In this document: positions 1-10,007 of the stretch, in pieces | How the letters are laid out: each line of letters opens with the position of its first letter | Numbering within the stretch: the first letter of the stretch is position 1 | Assembly: GCA_037176845.1 (NCBI GenBank) | Contig: JAYKXP010000270.1 | Coordinates: 1-40,936 of the forward strand | Direction: 5' to 3' | Origin: Paramarasmius palmivorus | Lineage: Eukaryota; Basidiomycota; Agaricomycetes; Agaricales; Marasmiaceae | Length of the DNA: 40,936 bases | Notes under the pieces: model-generated | What the model saw: only the letters and a program-made list of their open reading frames with translations | Database searches by the model: none | Told to the model about the DNA's origin: nothing | Made by a program: the position numbers and the translations under genes

Positions 1-1039
1 AAGCATGCTATTTGTAGTTTAGGTAGGACATGCCATTCTTCTAGAACACGTTGAGTTTTAACGCAGTGCTGGTATAGTAACGAAACTAGAGCCCACCAAT
101 GGATCTTCCCCATTCCGAGCGAGCACTTTTCTGCCATTCGCTGCGACCTTCTATTCTTCGGAACATAGCTGACTACCCTGCCTTTTTCCATGCTATTTGT
201 TTTCGCGAGAATCATTGAGTATAGTCGCGACGGCCGAGTACAAGGGAAGATGGTGGTTTGGGACCGAGGTGCGTCTGACTCTCACCTATACGCTGACCCT
301 AAACACTACGGTCTAGACGCCCTACAAAAAAGCTTTGTTGTGACATCCTCATCGATATCTCAACGCACACGGATTGAACGACAACATGCATACCTCCGCC
401 CAATCTACATGCTCGAACAAACAAAGTCCCAGCAGTCTCTATTCCCAGAAACCCAGGCGTCGTACGGAGAATCCTAAAGACATCGATAACCACTCATTCA
501 ACCTCCTTGAATGCAAGTCCAGGCAACTCATAGCGATCAGAGTTCAGTGTACGACCATTTTACCCGTGTTCTTATTCCTCCTGGCCAGGGAAGGAATATA
601 CGCCCACGACCTCGTCACAGCGACAGGCGAACCAACCGCTCCTTGTCCACCTCTCAAGCTCACAAGATCTCCAATGCCATACTCCTTTGATGAAATAGAG
701 ACAGCCCACATCCCGGCTCCAAACACCTGTCCTCCGTGCCAGCCCTTTGCGCCCAAAACCCAATCAAGTTAGTATCGTCCTCCACCTCGCCATCCGCTCC
801 CCTTGACACCAGTTCTGTCGATGCCCTTCTACTCCCACCTCTTTTGTCATTCTCAAGCACGGAGCCAAAATGTCCACAATACGGAGATGGCGCTGTTGAA
901 AGTAAGCCTCGTCTCTCGTCTCAAAGATATTTCTGATATCCACACGTAGGCTGTGGGGAGTCGTGCTCGGCGTGAACAATTCAACGGATGGTGTCGAACT
1001 GATGGTTCAGCCAAAAGATAGACGAAAACGTTTCAAGGT
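1..1039. other. No supportable gene in the first kilobase
   Basis: Short open frames exist on both strands but none shows a recognisable domain, a convincing start with spliceable continuation, or a signal peptide. A stretch around 800-1036 has splice-like signals (donor-like GTAAGC near 902, acceptor-like CACGTAG near 950, donor GTATGT near 1037), so the 5' exons of the weak gene model at 1040-1526 may lie here. I could not close the phases. Confidence 0.4.
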
Positions 1040-1526
1040 ATGTTGTACTCGTTGTCCTTTTCGTCGACCAATCGGCTAATGCTCACAGTAGCTTTTCGAC
1101 CAGGGACATACTGGTTCAAGAGGGTTCTGGACTTGTGGGCTCTTGCTCTAGCGCTCCCTTCAGATACCCAGAGAAGCAGCCAGTTAGTTGGCACTGGAAC
1201 CCCTAACCCGATACATTATCGGTGGTTCTGCGCGGCTCTGGACGCCCACCTAGTAGACTTGGATTAAATGTCGCTTCGTCAACACATGACCCTAGCCTCA
1301 CAGTAGCGCAACGACTACCTGGAGGTGTGCCATATATTGGATTCAGCGTGGATGTATTTGGTCATGTCGATACTCGGTGGGTACATCTCAGCCAACATGT
1401 TTGATTTCGGGATTTTGACTTTGGCATAGATCATGACTATTCACAGGTACACCAACTGGAATCGTCGTTTTTGCCTCTTACTGTGTACTCGCGAATGCGG
1501 CGGAAGCTGTCGGCACTAGATCATAG
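1040..1526 (+). CDS. Possible 3' exons of an unidentified multi-exon gene
   Basis: Two stretches read like coding sequence joined by an intron. The frame through about 1213-1380 encodes a segment with ASSTHDPSLTVAQRLPGG and VPYIGFSVDVFGHVDT. It runs into a donor-like GTGGGT near 1378. An acceptor (TTCACAG, near 1446) is followed by about 25 codons with a hydrophobic run (TGIVVFASYCVLANAAEAVG) and a TAG at 1524-1526. An upstream frame from 1040 (PGTYWFKRVLDLWALALALP) could be an earlier exon. I recognise no family. The start, the number of exons and even the reality of the gene are uncertain; it may be a decayed copy. Confidence 0.25.
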
Positions 1527-1703
1527 ATGCTATTGAGAGCTTGCGGTGCTGACGGCAAATGAGAGACAAACAATTTCGAGCCACAGAGGAACTTTCCGGT
1601 GGTGTGGACAGTTTTGAATGTATATATTCATCATGTCTGATGCCCACTAGCTATAAAAACTGTGATGGAATATACGAAAATTTCCCCCAGAACCGTCGTT
1701 CTC

Positions 1704-2513
1704 TCATACCGGTCTGCTGCTTCTCCATTTCAGCTCTACATGTCCGTAGATCTCCCATGTGTTCCCCCAGTCCCTTCTTATCATGATTCTCCCCGTCCCT
1801 CTCTGCATGTTGGGAAAGCTGAAGACAACGCCCTCCAATTCTCCCTCGCGTCCATCTTCACGAGCGGGAACATCACGCGTCTCCGTTGGTGGTGTTCCAC
1901 CGACGTCAAACTTCAAAGTTGCCTTGAGCTCGGTGGGGCTCGGTGCTTTGGTATAACGCACTGATACCGTGACAGTGATTTGTCCCCGACCTGGGCAATA
2001 AAAGAAAATCAGACATCTTCCCGTGTCGTTTAATTGGATATAATCTCCTTTCGCCTTGACATGCCCACCCAAGCAGCCTTCGAATCCCACGCGATACCCA
2101 AAAACTAAGCTTTCTTCCATCCTGTTCTTCCATGCCTCCCGATTTGCAACGGTCACCTTGCATTGCGGCTCGTCGCAATCTTCTCCAGGCTGATGGCACA
2201 CCGTTCCGGCGAGGTAGAGGATTTGCGGATGTTCGGTGATGTGATCTGCAAGCGCCACTTTGAGGTCAACTGATTCATTGTTGAAGTAGTGAAAAATGAG
2301 AGTTGTCATTTGTGCTGCTTGATCGTCCTCTTGGTTGGGATATTTAATGAGGGACAGATATTCTCTAGGATTTTCTTTGGCGTGGCTGTCCAACACTAAT
2401 TCCAAAGCCGTCGCTGAATTATGGTTGGTCATAAGTCTTGGGACGTTGAGATGTGCCAATGAGATGGATGCATAGGCAGGTCTGCAATCGAAGTAACGGG
2501 TGATCACATGCAT
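1704..2513 (-). pseudogene. C-terminal fragment of the same family as the 3.6-6.1 kb gene
   Basis: The 269-aa frame matches the C-terminal third of the protein at 3588-6080. Shared landmarks in order are RYFD/YYFD followed by LN(V/L)PRL, QMTTLIF, the ILYLAGT block with a Cys-rich loop (CHQPGEDCDEPQC here, CPCPGDDCEEPHC there), NREAWK, YRVGFEG, GRCLIxFYCP and KITVT/QITVTVSVR. The long N-terminal part with its membrane segments is missing. An acceptor-like CCCCTAG sits just 5' of the ATG, but the only nearby donor (about 2589) gives a frame that does not connect, so I read this as a truncated paralogue rather than a complete gene. A short independent protein starting at the ATG cannot be excluded. 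Function unknown; the shared domain looks like a beta-rich module with a conserved Cys cluster. Confidence 0.55.
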
Positions 2514-3587
2514 GTCCTAGGGGCTGCTAACAAAGTGGTAAGCATTGAGACCATGCAGATCCGAAAAGAAAGCTAACCCTTATCGGTTCTGCGAGTGGGA
2601 ACCTTCATGATCTGGATAGGTGTTTTCATGATGATATATTGCCTCTCCCGGGCATAGGGTGTATCAAGTTCTTGACGAGGGGAAAAAAGTCGTAGTGAGT
2701 GTCTTGAAGACGTTGCTGTCGAAGAGAAATCAACGATTTGTTCAGTGGTACAACGTTATCGAGACTCACGAATTCCAGTTTTCCTGATTCCCGTATTGAC
2801 TCGAAATCGTCATCCGACTTCTGAGAGACGCTGAACACCACCGTCGTAGATTTCCACCACTGTTCATGGAGACCAGCCGAATCTTTAGCAAACCCGCGAG
2901 AATCAGCGCTCAAATTCCGGACTTTGGAAGTTGGATTTCACCTTATTGAGCTTTGGTTCTTGTTAATAGTGCTGCACGCTTATATTGAGCTGGCTGGTGA
3001 AAGAAAAAGGCGACACACCGAATATTCATTCATTCATTCATTCCGCCCAGGCCTTTCACGATCCCGAGCTATCTCTCGCCAGTGATGCATTTCCCAATCT
3101 TTTTGTGGTCTGAAATCCCGAGTGGGGTTGAACGTTGAACGTTGAGTACGTTGAGTAGCCGGACTACACGATACATGCTGGACGGGGACAAGAGAGCTTG
3201 AACAAGCGCCCGTCGTTGACAGCTTTCACCGCGACGCCCACGACAACTTGGAAACTGTGTTCATTTCCTCTTTCAAGCCTCGAGATAACCTTTTTCTGGT
3301 CATTCCGACGACCGCCGCGCCGAGTTTCCTTGGATTAGTATGTCGGGGTCCTGACTGCGTTCTGATTGGGATGCTAATCCTTTACTTCACAGGACACTGC
3401 GTTTTATGATTTATCTCAGTCTGGTACCTTTGAAAGTCAGGGCAAGGAACCAGCAACTTTAATTAAACACATAAGATGGTTTCTCCAAACCGAACTGATC
3501 ATTTACAGGGCGAAAAAAGGTCCCCACACATCTTGGTGTGCAGTCGAATCTGTCCATCTCAACAAAATGGGTTCCAAAGTTCTCTGT
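2514..3587. other. Gene-poor spacer between the two paralogues
   Basis: Contains a 95-codon minus frame (2626-2913) with no match to the neighbouring paralogue, a (ATTC)5 microsatellite at 3024-3043, and a short direct repeat of GAACGTTGA near 3130. No recognisable gene. It should hold the 3' end of the 3588-6080 gene and any remnant of the lost 5' part of the 1704-2513 copy. Confidence 0.5.
3024..3043. repeat. (ATTC)5 microsatellite
   Basis: Five perfect tandem copies of ATTC, read directly. No gene overlaps it. Confidence 0.9.
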
Positions 3588-6080
3588 CTAACGCGTGGCA
3601 ACGGATGCTGTGACGAGCCGTCGATAACGGCTCCGCGCTGTAACCAAATACCTGCATTCCCCTGCTTGGGCTCTGTTCATCGACCCCGCTTCGTTCCCGT
3701 CCATCCACTGCACCTCTATAATACCATGTACCTCCCACGCTCTATTAGAGGCCTCCCGAATTTCTATCTTCCCAACACCTTTCCGAACATCCCAGAAATC
3801 CAAAACAGCGTCCTTTGGTTCTTCGCCCTGTTCCACTTCATGAGGGATAACTCGATCGTTTATTGTAGTCTGTGTATCGTCCATGTCCGACATCAGAGTC
3901 GACTTGAGCACGATTGGCTCGTCATATTTGTTGCGCACCGATAGCGTGACGGTGATTTTACCCTGGCGATCGGGGCAATAAAATAGGATCAAGCATCTTC
4001 CAAACTTATCTACTTGGATGTGATCTTCTCGAGACTGGATTTCCGCATCCCATCGACCTTCGAATCCGACTCGGTATGCAAAGGTTGTACCTTGTGTTGC
4101 GCTGGCCTTCCACGCCTCCCGATTTACAAGGATTGCGTTGCAGTGTGGCTCTTCGCAATCGTCCCCGGGACAAGGGCATTCCGTTCCGGCGAGGTATAGA
4201 ATATTCGGGTGGTCGGTGATGTGTTCTGTGAGCGCTCCTTTGATATCGGGAGAGATGTTGTGACAATCACTGAAGATTAGGGTTGTCATCTGTACTCCTT
4301 GAGCATGGCTGCTAGTCTGGTCAGGGTAAACAATTGAATTCAGGTAATCTTTGGCGTTGTCTTGTTTCTCTTTGTCCAGCTTGATGTCGAGTGCACAGAG
4401 ATCCTTGTTCCTCCGAAGACGTGGAAGATTCAAGGTGCCTCGAGCCTGTTCGACCATATGATAAGGGCTTGAATCAAAGTAGTATGGTTGAGTATTGCGG
4501 ACGGTTTCGAGAGCAAAACACAAGGAAGAGACGCAATTGTCTCTGGGTATCTGGTCATCAAGGCAGCCATGGATTGAGGGTGGTAGAAAAAGGTGACCAA
4601 GCTCCGTTACCAAATTTTCACATTCGAATCCTTGGCAAAGTATTTCCTGAAAATGACCCTGAACCACTCGCTGAAGGTCATTAGGTGCATGGGACCTGAG
4701 CTTTCGAAGGGTATCACGCAGGTAAGCCCACGCCTCTTTGAGTTGTGCGGCTCTCGACTTTAATTGGGAAGCGGCGGAATCATCCCATCCATATTTCTGA
4801 TATCGCGAAAGCGCCCCCTGCATGTGAATTGTGAATCGTGCCTCCATCGCACGATAGCACTCAGGATGCAGCTGCAACGAGAGCTTCTCGTGCATTCGCC
4901 TACTGTCGCTGAATTCCCGCTCACAAGTCCAGATGTATATTTCACAGATCGAAGTCTCAAACAGGGTGTGAACTTCTGATCTGTAGAAATCATCCTGTCT
5001 TTGTGCGCTGAGATCTGTTGCATCGACCTCGATGAGGTGTCTATTTCGAATAGAATCGGACGCGGCAGAGTTCCATAATTCTCGCAAGCCCATGTATTCT
5101 TTGTCATGCGCTGACAACGAAGTACTATCGGGAGAAATGCGAGTCTCGTCATGATGATTTTGAGAAGTTAGACGAAGGCATTGGTGAAGATTCCATCGCA
5201 GATCCAGTCTATTCTGACCGTCTGTGAAGAGACGAGCACGGAGAGTTTGGGTATGTCGTAGGACGTCATAAAACAACTGGCTTCTCAGAAACCCGTCATT
5301 TTCCCGCTCGACGCGATGCCCGAGAATAACTTGGTAGCATACCAAGCCGGCACCAGGGACTATCTCCAGCGTCGACGAAAATACAGCGACTGATTGGGTG
5401 TCATGTCCGTGGCAGAGGAATGTAAATGACCGGGAATCTGTGAGAAGGATCGTGACACTGAGGTCCTTGCAGGCACGATGGACGAGCATTGCATAATACA
5501 AAGTGACTGCATTTGCTCCAAGGCGTTGGACTGGTCCGATCCAGGAACTTGCTGTCGCAAAGAACTCGGCCTCACTGAACACAGTAAAGGGCTTTGGAGA
5601 ACTCGACTTTGCCTCAAAACCCAGCTCCTCACTGGTGTGGGGCGAAGTAATCAATGGATAATAGGGATCCCGTGAGCTATGGAGTTCGAGCTTCATGATC
5701 AACCTAGTACCCTCGTCCCATGAAACATTCCATCCCCACAGTGCGATGCGAAGGAGGGAGAGAGACGCTTCTAGTGCAAACCAGATGGAAGGTCCACCGG
5801 GAGCGTTGGTCTTCCCAACGATGCTGAAACAGCCAACATAACCGGCGACGATCATCCCCATACCCGTGGCTATCAAGAACTGGTACCCGACGAGCCACCA
5901 ATCGACACGTAAAAGGTCCCTAAGAACGTTGTCATCTGGTGTCGACCGATGGCCTTCCTCGGCTCTCGACAATGCTGAGCTCTGGTCAACCAAGTATTGA
6001 CGGGCACGCTGCTCAAGAGGCAGAAGTCCGTCTTTGTTCTGTTCTTCAAGTTCCTCGCCATTTCTCTTCCTAATCTTCAA
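3588..6080 (-). CDS. Large two-TM protein of an Agaricomycete family of unknown function, 5' end incomplete
   Basis: An 830-codon open frame. Near its N-terminus are two hydrophobic segments, about residues 61-87 (WWLVGYQFLIATGMGMIVAG region) and 98-118. Then comes a long, mostly helical middle, and a C-terminal beta-rich domain (about 600-790) shared with the fragment at 1704-2513, including the Cys cluster CPCPGDDCEEPHC. The pattern of a DWWLVGYQ-like membrane block followed by a long soluble part is one I associate with an Agaricomycete family of unknown role. The frame has no ATG at its 5' end: it opens after a TGA near 6089 and the first codon of the nominal ORF is TTG. Either a small upstream exon is spliced in (a CCCAAG acceptor-like site lies at the edge) or the gene is 5'-truncated; only about 107 bp separate it from the next gene, which favours truncation. 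Probably a membrane-anchored protein; no catalytic motif seen. Confidence 0.65.
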   Translation of the reverse strand: MKIRKRNGEELEEQNKDGLLPLEQRARQYLVDQSSALSRAEEGHRSTPDDNVLRDLLRVDWWLVGYQFLIATGMGMIVAGYVGCFSIVGKTNAPGGPSIWFALEASLSLLRIALWGWNVSWDEGTRLIMKLELHSSRDPYYPLITSPHTSEELGFEAKSSSPKPFTVFSEAEFFATASSWIGPVQRLGANAVTLYYAMLVHRACKDLSVTILLTDSRSFTFLCHGHDTQSVAVFSSTLEIVPGAGLVCYQVILGHRVERENDGFLRSQLFYDVLRHTQTLRARLFTDGQNRLDLRWNLHQCLRLTSQNHHDETRISPDSTSLSAHDKEYMGLRELWNSAASDSIRNRHLIEVDATDLSAQRQDDFYRSEVHTLFETSICEIYIWTCEREFSDSRRMHEKLSLQLHPECYRAMEARFTIHMQGALSRYQKYGWDDSAASQLKSRAAQLKEAWAYLRDTLRKLRSHAPNDLQRVVQGHFQEILCQGFECENLVTELGHLFLPPSIHGCLDDQIPRDNCVSSLCFALETVRNTQPYYFDSSPYHMVEQARGTLNLPRLRRNKDLCALDIKLDKEKQDNAKDYLNSIVYPDQTSSHAQGVQMTTLIFSDCHNISPDIKGALTEHITDHPNILYLAGTECPCPGDDCEEPHCNAILVNREAWKASATQGTTFAYRVGFEGRWDAEIQSREDHIQVDKFGRCLILFYCPDRQGKITVTLSVRNKYDEPIVLKSTLMSDMDDTQTTINDRVIPHEVEQGEEPKDAVLDFWDVRKGVGKIEIREASNRAWEVHGIIEVQWMDGNEAGSMNRAQAGECRYLVTARSRYRRLVTASVATR

Positions 6081-6186
6081 CCACTTGGGAAATCAAGCCT
6101 TCACCGGATGGTGAAGGCGGGCACGAATTCGAAAAAAAGCAAAGCATATGGGTACAGCAAAAGACAGAAGTTTCAGTTATTTACAT

Positions 6187-7781
6187 TTAAATATCGAATA
6201 TACGCAATTTAATCTCAATATCGTACCGATCTAGAAACTCAGTTACATCTGTATTAAACCGCCTCTCGTATCGTTCTCGTCTTTTCCAGTCTATCTCTAA
6301 GATGACAGTCAAGACTGTATGAGTCCCATTTTTACGAAGGGAAAACCCAATCTGTAGATGTTTAGTAAAAACATGCGCAGAATATGCCTCAACACTCACC
6401 GTAGGCCAGGCATTACGATCCGGCATCAAGGTGTCAACGAGGCGAGAGTAGAGGTAGGCGAGTCCAGTAGCGCAAGGCAGATCACCACCATTATTGACAA
6501 AAGCTCTGACATATTCGCTCCTCATAAAGGCTTCAATGGTCGTGTATACTCGCCAAGCAGTGTTGTTAAGGTTCTTCGGGCGCGAAACGTGTCGATATAC
6601 TTGGTCGCGAAAGTCTGTTGAATGTCTGTGTGTAATGTTATCAGAAAGACAGGTTCAGCCGTGACAACTAGCGACGTACTTCATGACGGGAAAGTCGGCG
6701 GTACCTGGAATACGAACAACACCATGTTGTTTAATCCAGCCAGAGACACAATAGTCTTTCCTGTCAACAGTGATGCATGGCTCTACTGATAATCGGTAGT
6801 ATCCATGATGGTCAACAACAAAGTGCCAGGAATTAGCTCGAAGATCCTCCAAGCCATTTGCAATAGGCAGTATAGGCCTCCAGTCCTCGGCTGTGACAGG
6901 TGGGATGTCGCTCGTGTAACAAAAGTTGTCAGTGACAAACCGGTAGCTCATGTTCACTTCAGAGTCCTGAGTGAACGGTCCATAGCATGACAGTGACACT
7001 TTTTCGAAACCCCTGTCGCGGTATTTCTCGTACGCAGTGGTCGTGTTGCCGCTCTCAAGACGCTGTTCGCGGAAATCGTCGATAGTGGAAAGTGGTACTA
7101 GTTTCCGATACATAAAGGTGAGTTTGGGGTAGAAACTGATGAAGTGGCCATATGTAAGGACGTTCATCACCAGCGCTAGAACAGTGCCGTCGAGTCAATT
7201 ATCAATGAGGGGAACGTAAGGCAAGTCAAGGTAGACGCACTAGAGTGAAAATTGAGAACCGCGTAAATTGGCGTGCCTGTGGTAGGCATCACTTGTACAC
7301 GTTTGGATCCTCTAGTGAACTCGAACGATGCTACAATCCCTGCGGGCAAATATTCCGGTATAGTTGTATCGGTACAGGCAGCTCGAAAAGCTTCCATGAC
7401 GTCGAGATAAGGTGAAGAAGGCGAAGGTGAGTAGGTGAACTGTAAGCCTGCCAACTGTGCGAAGAAATGGTCGGCATGCTCGATTGGAATGTAACAGTCG
7501 AGGTCGGCAGGTTCGAAAGTGAAATCACCCATATACGCTAGGATTGCAGACCCGGAAAAAATGAGGCCGGTAGTCGCTTGTAGTCTACGAACATCGACTA
7601 TTTCGGCGGGGGTGAACCACGGTGCTAGGGCGCCTTCAGCAGTCAAGTTCGGAGCGATATACGAGTCGAGGTCGTCTTCAAAAGTTGGTGAAGGGCTCAG
7701 AGCTTGCAGGGTACCGGCAGGCGGGAGAAACGCCATGTGATAGTACAGTTGAGATGCGGTGAGTTCAGTTGAGGAGGACAT
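6187..7781 (-). CDS. F-box-derived nucleotidyltransferase-fold protein, copy A (475 aa, 4 exons)
   Basis: Exons 7781-7241, 7175-6680, 6625-6400 and 6351-6187 join with perfect phase (1, 2, 0) to 475 codons plus TAA. Residues 1-45 align with the F-box of the neighbouring paralogue but are degraded. The conserved ALAPWFTPAEIVDV block follows (51-64), then FSGSAILAYMGDFTFEPADLDCY (74-97 region, shown in part). This fits the nucleotidyltransferase-fold signature: GS at 77-78 and D-x-D at 93/95. A second half of about 250 aa (VMNVLTYGHFISFYPK onward) is shared with copy B and unknown elsewhere to me. The start at 7781 is preferred over an in-frame ATG at 7850 because a TATTTATA box lies between them. 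Family knowledge: Agaricomycetes have large expansions of F-box genes, so a substrate adaptor role is plausible. The transferase activity is inference. Confidence 0.8.
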
Positions 7782-7815
7782 TGTCAGTGTTAACGATACG
7801 GGGAGGCTACAGATG

Positions 7816-7823
7816 TATAAATA
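7816..7823 (-). promoter_or_regulatory. TATA box of copy A
   Basis: TATTTATA on the minus strand, about 35 bp upstream of the ATG at 7781. It argues that translation starts at 7781 and not at the upstream in-frame ATG (7850), which would put the box inside the coding sequence. Confidence 0.45.
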
Positions 7824-7865
7824 GTTAAATGTCCTTCTTTGTTGATTCATGATCGTTGTAGACTG

Positions 7866-9447
7866 CTATTTGAAAGTATACTGCACTCGCACACCTGACT
7901 TCTGCAGTCCGTTCAACATTTCCATAGTACCGATACTATACACCCAGTGACGAAACTCAGACTGTCTGCTCAATGCAAGACGTACGATCCATTGAGTTCG
8001 ATCGTCCTTCAATCGGAGAGACATATCAATCTGCTTGAACCGTTAGCAACGAAACACAACTCAAAACCATATACACGTACTTCAGGCCACTCGGAAAGAG
8101 GGACATCTTGAAGCGCTCGCAGCATGCGGGTGTATAGTGTCCATGCAGTTTCTGCACTTGGAATACTCAACCCTTGGAGGCTGAACGCGTGGACGTTGTC
8201 TCCTAAGGCGAATTGCTGAAACACATTGAACAATACTTGTGAGGGCTTGGTTTCATCCGACAGAGTAGCGTAGGAAGCCTGGACAGCCGATTGCACGTCC
8301 GATGAATGTCTACAGTGGCTCAGGGTCAGTTTCCATGCAATAGGAGACAAATGAATCGCATACCTCGTGACGGGAAGATCAACACTTTGAGACGTAGGGA
8401 TGTTAGCAACGTCTCTGACAGCCCAGGCAATCGAGAATTGTTTCCGATTTAATGTGAAGATCGGAACAGTGTTGAGTCTATAGATCAGGCTTGAATCGTA
8501 TGACACGTTCCAAGAATTGGCGGACAATTCTGGAAGCAAGTTTCGAATTGGAAGCGTGAATTTCTTTGTATCTGCTTGTTGGATAGGTAAGACGAAGGAA
8601 TATCGATCACCGACATAACGAATGTTGACATTGAGTTCGGAAGCGCGCCTGAAAACCGATACGACGGAAAGCGGTTCCTTGTTAAATCCCCATTCGCGGA
8701 ACCTTTGGAAAGCTTCTGATAAAACAACACCGGAGACGTGGCGATGGCGAGTATCGTCAATAGTGTCGAACGCGACAAAAGCACGATCCACAAAAGTAGT
8801 TTTGGGATAAAGCGATATGTAGTGTGTGTAGGTCATGAAGTTAAACATGCAGGCTAGATCAGGGTGTCAGCAGGCATGTTAACATTGTATACTGCACACT
8901 CACAAGAGAGACTGTGGAAAATTGCATACATCGGTCCCTCATGTGTGATAGGCACCACATGGATGACCGACCCCTGTCGCTCGAAAGTAAGGGTACCGAA
9001 AATGCCTGGCTGGAGATCTTGATTCATCCAGCTGGTTTCGCAAGCACGCTTTAAAACCTCCATCGCATCGTTGGAAAACTGGCGGGGTCCACGGACGAAA
9101 ACGTAACCGATTCGGTGAAGAAGCTCGACGAAGATAGATGTATGAATGATTGGGATATAGGCGTCCAAAGCATCAGGTTGCAGGGTGAATCGACTCATAA
9201 CCGACAGAATACCGGATCCTCCGAAGACGATACCGCATACCGCTTGTAGGGCCAGGACGTCCACTAAATCGTTCGCAGTGAACCATGGTGCGAGGGCTTT
9301 GGTGGGAGCGATTGATTGATGAATGGTGCGGTCAACGGCGTCCTTTATAGGCTTGCTCATTGGTCTGAGAGCTATGAGGTCTACCATGGGCAGCAAATTG
9401 AGGATCTGTTCAAAGACCTCGAGGGGCTGGTCGGTAAGCTTAGCCAT
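7866..9447 (-). CDS. F-box plus nucleotidyltransferase-fold protein, copy B (475 aa, 4 exons)
   Basis: Exons 9447-8904, 8853-8364, 8309-8081 and 8030-7866 close with phases 1, 2, 0 to 475 codons and a TAG. Introns are 50, 54 and 50 nt. Residues 4-43 form a clear F-box (LTDQPLEVFEQILNLLP then LIALRPMSK), the SKP1-binding module of SCF ubiquitin ligases. ALAPWFTANDLVDV follows (51-64), and then the nucleotidyltransferase-like block GGSGI at 76-80 with DALDAY at 92-97. Aligned with copy A, the first acidic residue of the D-x-D pair (93) is Ala here while D95 is kept, so the metal-binding pair is incomplete. The C-terminal half matches copy A throughout. An alternative in-frame ATG lies at 9486; I chose 9447 because the F-box begins three residues later and total length then equals copy A. 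Likely a lineage-specific F-box protein; targets unknown. Confidence 0.85.
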
Positions 9448-10007
9448 GTGTATAGAATAGTGAGTGAATGACTGACTATAAAGCATTTCTTGACCTCGGG
9501 AGTCTCAGAATGTTGTACCGATTTCCGAGAGCCCTTCGTTCCCTCCCTTTGTTTCGCGGAAAGGTACGCGATTAGCCGGTTTCCGAGACTAAGAAATCTG
9601 AACGGCTAGCCTCTAAGCACCAAAGAACATATCACAATCTGAGAAGCGGACCATTCTAGACGTCATGTACACTGTACATGGTGGTCTGTAATCAAACGTG
9701 AACGATTGCGAAAATGTTGCGCGCGCCTGCATTTGGGTAGAGTAATGTTGGGTAGGTTGCATCACGTGAGGTTACCCCCCCAACATTACACAGACCACAT
9801 GGCCCCGCGCGTGGGATTCCATGGAGTTTACAGCGTTTCACCGTACCTCCATCATCAAAGACGGGCATCGTTGCTGGTAAGTTTCACAGTAGTCGTATAT
9901 AGACATGATCAATAAAACTATGGTCAATTGAAAGTCGGAAAGACGATGAAACTCGCGATTGTTGATACCAAAGGGCCTGTCATGTTCTGACTGCAAATTC
10001 CAGGTCA
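9448..10007. other. Divergent promoter region between copy B and the Spt5-like gene
   Basis: Lies between two divergently transcribed genes, so it should hold both promoters. Visible structures are a near-perfect palindrome CATGTACA-C-TGTACATG (9664-9680) and an inverted repeat TAATGTTGGG / CCCAACATTA (9743-9752 and 9779-9788) that encloses a CACGTG E-box (about 9764). A short plus-strand frame at 9706-9915 has no features of a gene. Confidence 0.4.

Noticed and set aside
2626..2913. 95-codon minus frame as an upstream exon of the 1704-2513 copy
   Set aside because: It does not resemble any part of the long paralogue, and the only plausible intron between them joins in the wrong phase.
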